Shown here: piece after piece, positions 10,981 to 21,000 of the stretch
Numbering within the stretch: position 1 is the stretch's first letter
Layout: every line of letters starts with the position of its first letter
Source: Streptomyces sp. SKN60
GTDB taxonomy: Bacteria > Actinomycetota > Actinomycetes > Streptomycetales > Streptomycetaceae
Assembly: GCF_026236535.1 (NCBI RefSeq)
Contig: NZ_JAHTMW010000007.1
Location: 124,001-188,000 of the forward strand
Reading direction: 5' to 3'
DNA length: 64,000 nucleotides
Position numbers and translations under genes: made by a program
Notes under the pieces: generated by a model
What the model was told of the DNA's origin: nothing
The model's database searches: none
The model's input: only the letters and a program-made list of their open reading frames with translations

Positions 10981-11121
10981 GGCCGTACCCTCCGCGGGCC
11001 CGCGCAGAAACCCGGCCGCGCCGGTCGTCCGTGTGTCCGTGCGGCGGGGGAGCCGAGTCGGGCTTTACGGGACGGCCGGCGCGGCCGGTGTCTGCGGGGT
11101 GGTGCGGCGCTGCCGCCCGGG

Positions 11122-12615
11122 TCAGACGGCCTCGGCCGTCTCCGGGAGCAGCGCGGTGAGCCGGTCGGTGAGGTGCACGACCTCGGCGACGTCGCCGAAG
11201 TCGCGGGCGGCGGTGTCGACGGTCTTGCGCAGCCGGGTGTTGACCCGCTCGGAGCGCACCTTCTTGGCGATGACGAGGGCCTTCTCGGCCAGCGCGACGG
11301 ACTGCTCGGGCTCGCGCTTCAGCAGGTGCACGGTGGCCATGCCGATGAGGTTGAGGGCGTACGAGCGCTGGTGCTCGGTGTCCTTCTCGAAGAGCCGGAC
11401 GGCCCGCTCCATGACGGGTTCGGCGAGCGAGGCGTAGCTGGGCGAGCGGCCGGCGACATAGGCGAGGTCGCGGAAGGAGTGCGAGTTCTCGCCGTTGAGC
11501 TCGGCCTCGGAGAAGAAGCGGATCCAGTCGGGCTCGGGCTCGCCGTCGAGGCCGATGTCGGAGAAGGTGTCCTCGGCCATCCGGACGGCCCGCTTGCACT
11601 TGGAGGGCTGGCCCATGTTGGCGTAGGCGCGGGCCTCCATCGCATACAGCATGGCCTGGGTGCGGGAGGTGGCGCAGTCCCGACTGCCGTACTGGGCGAG
11701 GTGGATGAGTTCGAGGGCGTCGTCGGGCCGGCCGAGGTGGATCATCTGGCGGCTCATCGAGGACAGGATGTACGAGCCGAGGGGCTTGTCGCCGGCCTCC
11801 TTGGCGGCGTGCAGGGCGAGCACGAAGTACTTCTGGGCGGTGGGCTGGAGGCCCACGTCGTAGCTCATCCAGCCGGCGAGCTCGGCGAGCTCGGCGGCGC
11901 ACTTGAACAGGCGCTGGGAGACCGGTCCCGGCTGCGGTTCCTGGAGAAGGTCGGTGACCTCGTGGAGCTGGCCGACGACCGCCTTGCGGCGCAGTCCGCC
12001 GCCGCACTGGGCGTCCCACTGGCGGAACATCGCGGTGGTGGACTCCAGGAGGTCGAGTTCGACCGGGGAGAGCCGGTGCGGGCGCCGCTCGATCTCGCCG
12101 GGCCCGGGCCGGTCGGCGTCACCGGCCGGGGTGGGCACCAGCCAGCGCTGCATGGGCTCGATGAGGGCGGGTCCGGCGGCGAGCTGGAGCGAGGAGCCGA
12201 GGAAGCCGCGCCGGGCGAGCATCAGGTCGCTGCGGGAGAACTCGCTGAGCAGCGAGACGGTCTGCGGACCGGCCCAGGGCAGGTCGACGCCGGACACGGA
12301 GGGCGACTGGTGGGCGGTGCGCAGGCCGAGGTCCTCGATGGCGACGACGGAGCCGAAGCGCTCGGAGAACAGCTCGGACAGGATCCGCGGAATGGGTTCG
12401 CGGGGCTGCTCGCCGTCGAGCCAGCGGCGCACCCGGGAGGTGTCCGTGGAGATGTGGTGCGCGCCCATCTGCCGGGCCCGGCGGTTCACCTGGCGCGCCA
12501 GCTCGCCCTTCGACCAGCCGCTGCGCACGAACCACGAGCTCAGCTGCTCGTTCGGGCGCTTGCCGGCAGCCGTACCGTCTGCGCCGCTGTCGCCCACTGG
12601 AACGCCCCCATCCAT
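11122..12615 (-). CDS. nsdA: NsdA, negative regulator of development and antibiotics
   Basis: The 497-residue product begins with a DNA-binding-like N-terminal region (GWSKGELARQVNRRAR ... TSRVRRWLDG) followed by TPR-like helical repeats. NsdA of S. coelicolor represses aerial sporulation and antibiotic synthesis; I recognise this by sequence and by its place beside amtB. The open frame extends 55 codons upstream. ATG 12615 is chosen because a GAGGA ribosome-binding site precedes it by about 7 nt. It is monocistronic, leftward, with a 400-nt upstream region shared with a divergent gene. Confidence 0.9.
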   Translation of the reverse strand: MDGGVPVGDSGADGTAAGKRPNEQLSSWFVRSGWSKGELARQVNRRARQMGAHHISTDTSRVRRWLDGEQPREPIPRILSELFSERFGSVVAIEDLGLRTAHQSPSVSGVDLPWAGPQTVSLLSEFSRSDLMLARRGFLGSSLQLAAGPALIEPMQRWLVPTPAGDADRPGPGEIERRPHRLSPVELDLLESTTAMFRQWDAQCGGGLRRKAVVGQLHEVTDLLQEPQPGPVSQRLFKCAAELAELAGWMSYDVGLQPTAQKYFVLALHAAKEAGDKPLGSYILSSMSRQMIHLGRPDDALELIHLAQYGSRDCATSRTQAMLYAMEARAYANMGQPSKCKRAVRMAEDTFSDIGLDGEPEPDWIRFFSEAELNGENSHSFRDLAYVAGRSPSYASLAEPVMERAVRLFEKDTEHQRSYALNLIGMATVHLLKREPEQSVALAEKALVIAKKVRSERVNTRLRKTVDTAARDFGDVAEVVHLTDRLTALLPETAEAV

Positions 12616-13018
12616 CCGATGTCCTCGTGCGTACCCCTGCCAGCATGCCGTGTCTCGCGCTGCCCGTCCGGCGATTGCGCCGCTTCGAACGGAGAACCGG
12701 GTTGCCTCCGGCATACCCACGCGTGCCATCGCCCGGGGTTCGTGTACCGAAGGTAATCCTACGATCACCCGTCCGGGCACGGCCTTTCAAGAAACGCCAC
12801 CATTCGCCACCCCTTCGAATGAACTCGCCGCGTGCGGAACACGATTCACTTGACATGCGACGGAGCGGGGTCGGCGAACCGGGGCGCGAGGAGGCGCGTG
12901 TCGCGGTCCGCACCACCAGCCGCACCACCGCACGCCCGTGTGGCGGCGCGATGTGGCGGATCGTGACGGTGGACCTCCGGTCCGTAACCACCGGCGCGTT
13001 CGACCCGTTGGAGGGGGC
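12616..13018. other. Divergent control region of nsdA and the prim-pol-like gene
   Basis: This 403-nt region is less GC-rich around 12700-12860 and contains a TTGACA hexamer (12850-12855) without a clear -10. No gene with a ribosome-binding site is visible. It most likely carries promoters for both flanking genes. Confidence 0.5.
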
Positions 13019-13672
13019 ATGGGCTTCACGATCGGCGGCATTCGTGAGAAGCGGTCCGGCTCACGTCGCCGCGTACGCACGACGGAGTGCACAGCGGTGG
13101 CCGAGTACACCGGACTGTGGGGCTGGGACGTCGTCCCGGGGGCGCGGGCGGTCGCCGGCCGCTGCTCCTGCGGCGATCCGGTCTGTACGGCGCCGGGGGC
13201 GCACCCCCTCCCCTTCGCCGAGCCGGTCCCGGCCGGCGCGGGCCTCGACGTCGCGACCAAGGCGTGGGCGGAGTACCCGGGGGCGGCGCTGCTGCTGCCG
13301 GTGGGCCGCTCCTTCGACGTGATCGAGGTCGCCGAGGCGGCGGGCCGCCGGGCACTGGTCCGGCTGGAGCGGATGGGGCTGCCGCTGGGGCCGGTGTGCG
13401 CGACGCCGACCGGCCGGGCGCGGTTCTTCGTGGCGCCGGGCGCGGCGGCCGAGCTGCCCGGGCTGCTGTACCGGATGGGCTGGGACGACGCCGATCTGGA
13501 CCTGCACTGTCTGGGTCCGGGCGCGCATGTGACGGCGCCGCCGTCGGATCTGGGCGGTCTCGGGCCGGTGCGCTGGCTGCGGCCTCCGACGCTCGACACG
13601 GCCGGGGCGCCGCCGCAGGCCCGGCTGCTGCTCGGCACCCTCGCGTACATCTGCCACCGCACCCACCGCTGA
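13019..13672 (+). CDS. Orphan bifunctional primase/polymerase N-terminal-like protein
   Basis: The 217-residue protein resembles the N-terminal prim-pol (pfam09250-type) domain. It has an opening YTGLWGWDVVPGARAV, a Cys cluster CSCGDPVCTAPGAHP, and a GLDVATKAW segment. A full primase-polymerase needs catalytic acidic residues and usually a helicase partner. The DLDLHCLGPG region may hold one acidic site, but I cannot confirm catalysis. No helicase, phage or plasmid genes adjoin it. Start ATG 13019 has a GGAGGGGG ribosome-binding site just upstream; an in-frame ATG at 12938 has none. A regulatory or degenerate role is possible. Confidence 0.65.
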   Translation: MGFTIGGIREKRSGSRRRVRTTECTAVAEYTGLWGWDVVPGARAVAGRCSCGDPVCTAPGAHPLPFAEPVPAGAGLDVATKAWAEYPGAALLLPVGRSFDVIEVAEAAGRRALVRLERMGLPLGPVCATPTGRARFFVAPGAAAELPGLLYRMGWDDADLDLHCLGPGAHVTAPPSDLGGLGPVRWLRPPTLDTAGAPPQARLLLGTLAYICHRTHR

Positions 13673-13707
13673 CCCGGCGCCGGCCGGCGTGCGCCGGTCC
13701 CGGTACG

Positions 13708-13749
13708 GAGAAGGGCCCCTGCCGTTGAGCTGCGGCAGGGGCCCTTCTC
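13708..13749. terminator. Bidirectional terminator
   Basis: A perfect 17-bp stem (13708-13724 with 13733-13749) and an 8-nt loop sit between the convergent prim-pol-like gene and ftsY, and can serve both. Confidence 0.85.
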
Positions 13750-13768
13750 GTATGCGCTGCGGACGGTC

Positions 13769-14992
13769 TCAGTCGCCGATCAGGGCGTCGACGAACGCGC
13801 CCGGCTCGAACGGGGCCAGGTCGTCCGGGCCCTCGCCCAGGCCGATCAGCTTGACCGGGACGCCCAGCTCGCGCTGGACGGCGACGACGATGCCGCCCTT
13901 GGCGGTGCCGTCGAGCTTGGTGAGGACGATGCCGGTGATGTCGACGACCTCGGCGAAGACACGGGCCTGGATGAGGCCGTTCTGACCGGTGGTGGCGTCG
14001 AGGACGAGCAGGATCTCGTCGAGCGGGCCGTGCTTCTCCACGACGCGCTTGACCTTGCCGAGCTCGTCCATGAGGCCGGTCTTGGTGTGGAGTCGGCCGG
14101 CGGTGTCGATGAGGACGACGTCGGCCTTCTCGGCGATGCCCTCCTTGACCGCGTCGAAGGCGATGGAGGCCGGGTCGCCGCCCTCCGGGCCGCGCACGGT
14201 GCGCGCGCCGACCCGCTCGCCCCAGGTCTGCAGCTGGTCGGCGGCGGCGGCACGGAAGGTGTCGGCGGCGCCGAGGACGACGGACTTGCCGTCGGCGACC
14301 AGGACGCGGGCCAGCTTGCCGGTGGTGGTGGTCTTGCCGGTGCCGTTGACGCCGACGACCATGACGACGCCGGGGACGTCCTCGGGGCTCTCGGTGCGCA
14401 CCGAGCGGTCCAGGTCGGCGCCGAGGAGGGTGATCAGCTCCTCGCGCAGCAGGCCGCGCAGCTCCTCGGGGGTGCGGGTGCCGAGCACCTTGACGCGCTC
14501 GCGCAGCCGCTCGACCAGCTCCTGGGTGGGGGCGACGCCGACGTCGGCGGTGAGGAGGGTCTCCTCGATCTCCTCCCAGGTGTCCTCGTCGAGGTGCTCG
14601 CGGGACAGCAGCGAGAGCAGTCCCTTGCCGAGCGAGTTCTGCGAGCGGGCGAGCCGGGCGCGCAGCCGGACCAGCCGGCCGGCGGTCGGCTCGGGCACCT
14701 CGATCTCGGGGGCGGCGAGCTCCTCGACCGACTCCTCGACGACGACCGGGGCCTCGGCGCCCTCGGCGGCGGCCGGGAGCTGGACCTCTTCGACGGTGCG
14801 GCGTGGTTCTTCCCGCGGCGTCTCCGCCTCGTCGCCGATGTGCGGTTCGGCGGGCGGAGCGGTGATGGTCGGGGCGGTGGACGGCGGCTCGGCCGGCGGC
14901 AGCTGCTTCTTCTTGCGGCCGCTGATCACGAGCCCGCCGGTCACGGCGACCGCGACGACCAGAGCGATGACTACAGCAAGGATGAGTTCCAT
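13769..14992 (-). CDS. ftsY: Signal recognition particle receptor FtsY
   Basis: The 407-residue SRP receptor GTPase has an N-terminal membrane segment (about 3-24, ILAVVIALVVAVAVTGGLVI) followed by basic residues, then an acidic Pro/Glu-rich A region. The NG domain carries GVNGTGKTTTTGKLA and DTAGRLH. The transmembrane N-terminus is the actinobacterial form of FtsY. It pairs with Ffh (4970-6523) to dock ribosomes at the translocon. The upstream region is shared with a divergent oxidoreductase gene. Confidence 0.96.
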   Translation of the reverse strand: MELILAVVIALVVAVAVTGGLVISGRKKKQLPPAEPPSTAPTITAPPAEPHIGDEAETPREEPRRTVEEVQLPAAAEGAEAPVVVEESVEELAAPEIEVPEPTAGRLVRLRARLARSQNSLGKGLLSLLSREHLDEDTWEEIEETLLTADVGVAPTQELVERLRERVKVLGTRTPEELRGLLREELITLLGADLDRSVRTESPEDVPGVVMVVGVNGTGKTTTTGKLARVLVADGKSVVLGAADTFRAAAADQLQTWGERVGARTVRGPEGGDPASIAFDAVKEGIAEKADVVLIDTAGRLHTKTGLMDELGKVKRVVEKHGPLDEILLVLDATTGQNGLIQARVFAEVVDITGIVLTKLDGTAKGGIVVAVQRELGVPVKLIGLGEGPDDLAPFEPGAFVDALIGD

Positions 14993-15307
14993 AACGCGTC
15001 CAGTATGCGTGACCTCTGGCGAGCAGCCTCGTTCATCCAGGCACGGGGCGCTGCTGCACTGCCCCGGCGGGCCGGGCTGGTCCGCCGTCGGCCCCAGCGT
15101 CGACGGGAAGCCCGCAGTCAGGGTGGAGTCACAACCGCTCCAGTATGGCGAGCCGGTTCAGGCGCGCTCAGCGCTCCCAGGGGGTGTGTCGGCTCATTCG
15201 GTGGGCCGACACACCCCCTGCCCCTGAGGCCGTCGACACGGTTCCCTTCTGACGGTACGTCAGCTACGTTCCCTCCCGCCTGCGCCACCCACCGCGGAGG
15301 GGTCCCC
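14993..15307. other. Divergent control region of ftsY and the luciferase-like gene
   Basis: The region is 315 nt. Apart from a 14-bp inverted repeat (15180-15218) I see no gene, and no confident promoter hexamers. Confidence 0.5.
15180..15218. repeat. Perfect 14-bp inverted repeat
   Basis: Arms 15180-15193 and 15205-15218 (GGGGGTGTGTCGGC and its complement) flank an 11-nt spacer. It lies 90 nt upstream of the oxidoreductase start and 190 nt upstream of ftsY, between divergent genes, where a terminator is not required. It may be an operator or mark the end of an unannotated short transcript. Confidence 0.75.
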
Positions 15308-16285
15308 ATGCCGTTCACCGTCGTCCGCTTCAACCTCGTCGACCCGCACGCCGACCCGGTCTCGCTCTCGGCCCGCTACCGGGCCGCCGTGGAGATGGCC
15401 GCGCACGCCGACGCGCACGGGGTCGACACCGTGCAGACCGAGGAGCACCACGGGGTCGCGAACAACTGGCTGCCCTCCCCCTTCGCCTTCGCGGGCGCGG
15501 TCTTCGGGGCGACGAAGCAGATCGCGGTGACCGTCTCGGCGATCATCGGGCCGCTGCACGATCCGCTGCGGCTCGCGGAGGAGATCGCGGTCCTGGACCT
15601 GCTGAGCGGCGGGCGGCTCGTGACGGTGGCGGGGATCGGCTACCGGCCGGAGGAGTACGAGGAGCGCGGGGTCGACTGGGGGCGCCGGGGCAGGCTGCAG
15701 GACCTGCTCCTGGAGACCCTGCTGGCCGCGTGGTCGGGCGAGCCCTTCACGTATCAGGGCCGTACGGTACGGGTCACCCCGCGGCCGCTCACCCGGCCGC
15801 ACCCGCTCCTGCTGGTCGGCGGCTCGTCGCGGGCGGCGGCCCGGCGGGCGGCGCGGCTGGGGCTGCCGCTGTTCCCGAGCGCGCATCTGCCGGAGCTCGA
15901 GACGTACTACCAGGAGCAGTGCGCGGCGTACGGGACGGAGGGCTGGACGATGATGCCGGCCCGCGAGACGCCGCTGCTGCACGTGGCGGAGGATCCGGAC
16001 CGGACGTGGGCGGAGTACGGGCAGCACTTCCTGCACGAGGCGCGGACCTATGCCTCCTGGCAGTCGAAGGACATCCGCTCGGCGGTGCGGTCGACCGCGT
16101 CGACGGTGGCGGAGCTGCGGGCGGAGGGCGTCTACCGGGTGGTGACGCCGGACGAGTGCGTGGCGCTCGGGGCGGAGCTCGACAGTCTGGTGCTGCATCC
16201 GCTGTGCGGCGGGATGCCGCTGGAGGAGGGGTGGCGGAGCGTGCGCCTGTTCGGTGAAGGCGTACTGCCCCGGCTCAAGGCGTAG
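15308..16285 (+). CDS. Luciferase-like (LLM class) flavin-dependent oxidoreductase
   Basis: The 325-residue protein has the bacterial-luciferase TIM-barrel pattern. Visible are the VDTVQTEEHHG segment (about 41-51), LDLLSGGRLVTVAGIGYRPEEYEERGV (the usual SxGR..xGxGxG region), and a GGSSRAAARRAARLGLPLF segment. Such enzymes use FMNH2 or F420. The presence of cofC in this window makes F420 plausible, but the sequence does not decide. The substrate is unknown. Start ATG 15308 follows a GGAGGGG ribosome-binding site. It is monocistronic and converges on glcP. Confidence 0.85.
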   Translation: MPFTVVRFNLVDPHADPVSLSARYRAAVEMAAHADAHGVDTVQTEEHHGVANNWLPSPFAFAGAVFGATKQIAVTVSAIIGPLHDPLRLAEEIAVLDLLSGGRLVTVAGIGYRPEEYEERGVDWGRRGRLQDLLLETLLAAWSGEPFTYQGRTVRVTPRPLTRPHPLLLVGGSSRAAARRAARLGLPLFPSAHLPELETYYQEQCAAYGTEGWTMMPARETPLLHVAEDPDRTWAEYGQHFLHEARTYASWQSKDIRSAVRSTASTVAELRAEGVYRVVTPDECVALGAELDSLVLHPLCGGMPLEEGWRSVRLFGEGVLPRLKA

Positions 16286-16304
16286 GACCTCGAACCGGGG
16301 CAGT
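16264..16304. terminator. Possible terminator between convergent genes
   Basis: Complementary 10-bp arms 16264-16273 and 16295-16304 flank a 21-nt loop that includes the oxidoreductase stop codon. The long loop makes it a weak candidate. Confidence 0.35.
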
Positions 16305-16332
16305 TCCGTACCAGAGGAGAGGGCAGCGGGGG

Positions 16333-17766
16333 TTAGCCCATCTCCTCCAACGCCTTGCCCTTGGTCTCCTTCACGTACCTGAGCACGAAGGGGATCGAGA
16401 GCACGGCGAAGACCGTGTAGATGACGTAGGTGCCGGAGAGGTTCCAGTCCGCGAGGGACGGGAAGCTGGCGGTGATGGCCCAGTTGGCGATCCACTGCGC
16501 GGAGGCGGCGACGCCGAGGGCGGCGGCGCGGATCCGGTTGGGGAACATCTCGCCGAGGAAGACCCAGACGACCACGCCCCACGAGAGGGCGAAGAAGAGC
16601 ACGAAGACGTGGGCGGCGACGAGCGCCACGACGCCCTGGGTGGTGGGGAGCTTGCCGTCGACGAGGTCGGCGGAGAAGGCCCAGGCCTCGAAGGCGAGGG
16701 CGATGGCCATGCCGACGGAGCCGACGAGGGCGAGCGGCTTGCGGCCGACCCGGTCGACCAGCACCATCGCGATCACGGTGCCGACGATGTTGATGATCGA
16801 CGTGGTGAACGAGTAGAAGAAGGAGCCCGAGGGGTCGATGCCGACGGACTGCCACAGCGTCGCGGAGTAGTAGAAGGCGACGTTGATGCCGACGAGCTGC
16901 TGGAAGACGGAGAGTCCGATGCCGACCCAGACGATGGGGAGCAGCTTGAACCTGCTGCCGGCGGTCATCAGGTCCTTGAAGGTGGACTTGTGCTCGCTGC
17001 GCATGGCCAGGTCGATCTCGGCGACCCGGCGGTCCAGGTCGACGCCGTGGCCCTCGACCTCGGCGAGGACCTCCTTGGCGCGGTCGGTCCGGCCGACGGA
17101 GATGAGGAAGCGCGGGGACTCGGGGATCGCGAAGGAGAGCAGGCCGTAGAGGAGGGCGGGGACGACCATCACGCCGAGCATCCACTGCCAGGCCTCCAGG
17201 CCGGCGATCTCGCCGCGCTGGTCGCCGTCGGCGATCTGCAGGATGCCGTAGTTGACCAGCTGGGAGATGGCGATGCCGATGACGATGGCGGCCTGCTGGA
17301 AGGAGCCGAGGCGGCCGCGGTACGCGGCGGGGGCGACCTCGGCGATGTAGGCGGGGCCGATGACGGAGGCCATGCCGATGGCGAAGCCGCCGACGATCCG
17401 CCAGAGGGCGAGGTCCCAGAGGGCGAAGGGCAGTGCGGAGCCGACGGCGCTGACGGCGAAGAGCACGGCGGAGATCTGCATGCAGCGGATCCGGCCGATG
17501 CGGTCGGCGATCCGGCCGGCGGTGGCGGCGCCGATGGCGCAGCCGATCAGGGCGATGGCGATGACCTGGGCGAGGGTGCCGGAGCCGATGTCGTAGCGGT
17601 CGCGGATGGCCTCGACGGCGCCGTTGATGACGGAGCTGTCGTAGCCGAAGAGGAAGCCGCCCATCGCGGCGGACGCCGTGATGAAGATGACGTGTCCGAT
17701 GTGGTCCGGATGGGCCGAACGGCCTTCGGACGAAGGCGGTGTGGGCGCCTGCGCGGTGCTGGTCAC
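16333..17766 (-). CDS. glcP: Glucose permease GlcP (MFS sugar porter)
   Basis: The 477-residue sugar porter has twelve predicted membrane segments, the GGFLFGYDSSVINGA motif in TM1, and duplicated loops DRIGRIR and DRVGRKP. Length and N-terminus match the glucose/proton symporter GlcP of S. coelicolor as I remember it. The open frame extends 46 codons further, but GTG 17766 is preferred because GGAGT lies 6 nt upstream and the preceding residues are not hydrophobic or conserved-looking. It lies downstream of smc on the same strand, separated by about 240 nt with dyad elements, so it is probably transcribed on its own and regulated by sugar. Confidence 0.88.
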   Translation of the reverse strand: MTSTAQAPTPPSSEGRSAHPDHIGHVIFITASAAMGGFLFGYDSSVINGAVEAIRDRYDIGSGTLAQVIAIALIGCAIGAATAGRIADRIGRIRCMQISAVLFAVSAVGSALPFALWDLALWRIVGGFAIGMASVIGPAYIAEVAPAAYRGRLGSFQQAAIVIGIAISQLVNYGILQIADGDQRGEIAGLEAWQWMLGVMVVPALLYGLLSFAIPESPRFLISVGRTDRAKEVLAEVEGHGVDLDRRVAEIDLAMRSEHKSTFKDLMTAGSRFKLLPIVWVGIGLSVFQQLVGINVAFYYSATLWQSVGIDPSGSFFYSFTTSIINIVGTVIAMVLVDRVGRKPLALVGSVGMAIALAFEAWAFSADLVDGKLPTTQGVVALVAAHVFVLFFALSWGVVVWVFLGEMFPNRIRAAALGVAASAQWIANWAITASFPSLADWNLSGTYVIYTVFAVLSIPFVLRYVKETKGKALEEMG

Positions 17767-17817
17767 AAGGACTCCTCGGGGCTCCGGCAGCGTCGCCGGT
17801 GCGGTGGGGGGCGAGCC

Positions 17818-17858
17818 CTTCAAGTGGGGCACAAGTTCACGCCGGGCACCACTTGAAG
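17818..17858. promoter_or_regulatory. Inverted repeat upstream of glcP
   Basis: CTTCAAGTGG (17818-17827) and its exact complement (17849-17858) are separated by 21 nt, and a related CACAAGTTCAC lies in the loop. ACTTGAA recurs at 17921-17927. It covers -52 to -93 of the glcP start and looks like a paired operator or leader hairpin. Confidence 0.55.
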
Positions 17859-17864
17859 GTAAAA

Positions 17865-17874
17865 GCAACGTTGC
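17865..17874. promoter_or_regulatory. LacI-type CG-centred palindrome
   Basis: GCAACGTTGC is a perfect 10-bp palindrome about 100 nt upstream of the glcP start. LacI/GalR-family sugar regulators bind CG-centred palindromes of this kind. No cognate regulator is encoded nearby. Confidence 0.45.
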
Positions 17875-18007
17875 AGAGACTATGCCTTCATGTTTCGAAG
17901 TCAATAGGCGATGTCGTATGACTTGAAACGCATTCGATGGCTCTCTGTCTTCAGAAGTTGAAGTGATCTTGAGGTGGGCGTGTAGAGGTGCGTGTCAGGG
18001 AGCCTGC

Positions 18008-21000
18008 TCAGCGGAGCCGCTGGCTGATCACCTTCGAGACGCCGTCGCCCTGCATCGACACGCCGTACAGCGCGTCCGCGACCTCCATCGTGCGCTTCTG
18101 GTGCGTGATCACGATCAGCTGCGAGGACTCCTGGAGCTCCTGCATGATCCGGATCAGCCGCTGCAGGTTGGTGTCGTCGAGCGCCGCCTCGACCTCGTCC
18201 ATCACGTAGAACGGGCTGGGCCGCGCCTTGAAGATGGAGACCAGCAGCGCCACGGCCGTCAGCGAGCGCTCGCCGCCGGAGAGCAGCGAGAGCCGCTTGA
18301 CCTTCTTGCCCGGCGGGCGGGCCTCGACGTCCACGCCGGTGGTGAGCATGTTGTCCGGGTCGGTGAGCACGAGCCGGCCCTCGCCGCCGGGGAAGAGCCG
18401 GGAGAACACGCCCTCGAACTCGCGGGCGGTGTCCCGGTAGGCCTCGGTGAAGACCTGCTCGACGCGCAGGTCGACCTCCTTCACGACCTGAAGGAGGTCC
18501 GTCCGGGTCTTCTTCAGGTCCTCCAGCTGCTCGGACAGGAACTGGTGCCGTTCCTCCAGGGCCGCGAACTCCTCCAGGGCGAGCGGATTCACCTTGCCGA
18601 GCTGCTGATACGCCCGTTCGGCGGCCTTGAGCCGCTTCTCCTGCTCCGCGCGGACGAAGGGCCGGGGCTGGTTGCGCGGGTGGTCGGGGTCGTCGGGGAG
18701 CGTCTCGCCCTCGGCGGGCGGCGACGGCGGTACGGGCTGGTGGGGGCCGTACTCCTCGACAAGCGCCGCCGGTTCGACGCCCAGCTCCTCCAGGGAGCGG
18801 GACTCCAGCTGCTCGATCCGCAGGCGCTTCTCCGCGCCGAGCACCTCGCCGCGGTGCACCGAGTCGGTGAGCTTGTCCAGCTCCGCCTTCAGCTCGCGGC
18901 CCCTGGTGCGGGCCGCCGTCAGGCCCTGCTCGCGGGCGCCCTTGGCCGCCTCGGCGAGCGCGCGCTCCCGCTCGGCGCGGGTCAGCGACACCTCGATGTG
19001 GGCGAGCAGCTGGCGGGCGCCGGCCGCGACGGCGCGGGCGACCTCGGCCTCGTGGCGCAGCCGGGCCCGGCGCTGCTCGGCGCGCGCCCGGGCCTCGCGC
19101 TCGGCGCGGGCCGCCCGGTCGAGCGAGTCGGCCCGGCCGGCCAGGCCCTTGACCCGCTCCTCGTGGGTACGGACCTGGAGCCGGGCCTCCATCTCGGTCT
19201 GGCGCGCGTTGGAACCGTCGATCGCCAGCCGGTCGCGCACGGAGGCGTCGGGCTCCTCCGCGCCCTCGTCCTGCAGGGTCTCCTCCGCCACGAGCAGCCG
19301 CTCGGTCAGCTCCTCCGCCTCGACGAGCGCCCGCTCCAGGGCCTCCTCGGCCCGGGCGGCCGCGGCGGCGGTCCGCTCGGCCTCCCCGGCCGCTCCCCTG
19401 GCCTGCCCGGCCAGCCGGCCGAGCTGCTGCGCCACCTGCGACTTCTCCCGGTCGGCCGTCCTGCGCCGCTCGGCCAGCTCCTCCACCAGCCGCGCCGCCT
19501 CACGCCGCCGCTCCTGGGCCGTCTCCCTGGCGGTGACCAGCTCGGCGCAGCGCACTTCGAGCTCGCCCAGCTCGGCCGCTGCCTCGTCCACCGAGGCCTG
19601 CACCTCCAGGAGGCTGGGCGCCCCGGCGGAGCCGCCCTGCGCGAAGTGCGCGCCCAGGAGGTCCCCCTCGCCGGTGACCGCCGTCAGCTCCGGCCGCGCC
19701 CGCACCAGCTCGACGGCCTCGTCGAGCCCGGTGACGACGACGATGCCGCGCAGCAACCTCCGTACGGCGCCGATGAGTTCGGCGGGTCCGGTGACGAGGG
19801 AGGCGGCCGCGTGCACCCCGTCGGGCAGGGGCGCCTCCGGTACGGCCGGCTGGTCGCCCGCGAGCAGCAGTGCCGCCCGGCCCGCGTCCTGTTTGCGGAG
19901 CATGCGCAGGGCTTCGGCGGCGGTGGTGGGGTCGGTGACGGCGAGGGCGTCGGCGGCGGCGCCCAGGGCGGCGGCGAGGGGGAGCTCGTATCCGGGGGTG
20001 ACGGTGAGGAGTTCGGCGGCCGGGCCGAGCAGGCCGGTGAGGCCGGCGGAGAGCAGGGCGCCGGTGCCGTCCTTGCGGCGCAGGCCCAGGGCGAGGGCGT
20101 CGTGGCGGGCGCGGGTGGCGGCACGGGAGCGGTCGGCGTCGGCGGCGGCCTCGCGGGCGGCGGTGAGGGCGGTCTCGGCGTCGGCGAGTTCGCGGCGGGC
20201 GGCCTCGTGGCGCTCCCCCAGCTCGGTGTCGCCCGCGTCGAGGCCGTCGACCTCGGCCTTCAGCTGCTCGTACTCCTCCTGGGCGGCGACCGCCCGCTCC
20301 TGGGCCTCGTCCCGGGCGGCGGCCATCCGGTCGATCTCGGCCTGGGCCGAAGCGGCGCGCGAGCGGGCCGCGTTGACCTGGCCGTGCAGCCGGGCCAGGC
20401 CCTCGCGGCGGTCGGCGATGGCGCGGGCGAGGTCCTTGAGGCGGCGCTCCTCGACGGCGAGGGCCCGCTCCAGTTCGGCGCGGTGGGCGACGGTGTCGTC
20501 GAGGGCGCGCTCGGCGGCTTCGAGGGCGGCCTCCAGTTCGGCCTCCTGCTCGCGGATCCGGGCGGCCTCGCGCTCCATGTCCTCCGGGTCGCGGCCGCGC
20601 CGCTCCTCCGGCGGCTGCGCGGTGGCGCTGGTGACCCGGGCGTCGGCGAGGGAGACGGTGCCGCGGACCCGCTCGGCGAGCTGCGACAGCTCGTACCAGC
20701 TCTGCTGGGCGCGCTGGAGCCGCGGCGCGAGGCGGCGCACCTCGTCCTCCAGGCCGGCCTCCTTCGCGAGGGCCGCCCTCAGTTCGGCCTCGGTGGCCTC
20801 CTTGCGGGCGAGCAGCGCGACCTCGTCGGCGACCTCCGCCTTCAGCGCCTCCTTGAGGCGTACGAGGTCGTCGGAGAGCAGCCGCAGGCGCGCGTCGCGC
20901 AGGTCGGCCTGGATGACGGCGGCGCGGCGGGCGACCGCGGCCTGCCGGCCGAGCGGCTTGAGCTGGCGGCGCAGTTCGTCGGTGAGGTCCTGGACGCGCG

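Noticed and set aside
12938..13018. Longer start for the prim-pol-like protein
   Set aside because: ATG 12938 has no ribosome-binding site and the extra residues are Arg-rich without homology-like pattern. ATG 13019 has a strong site.
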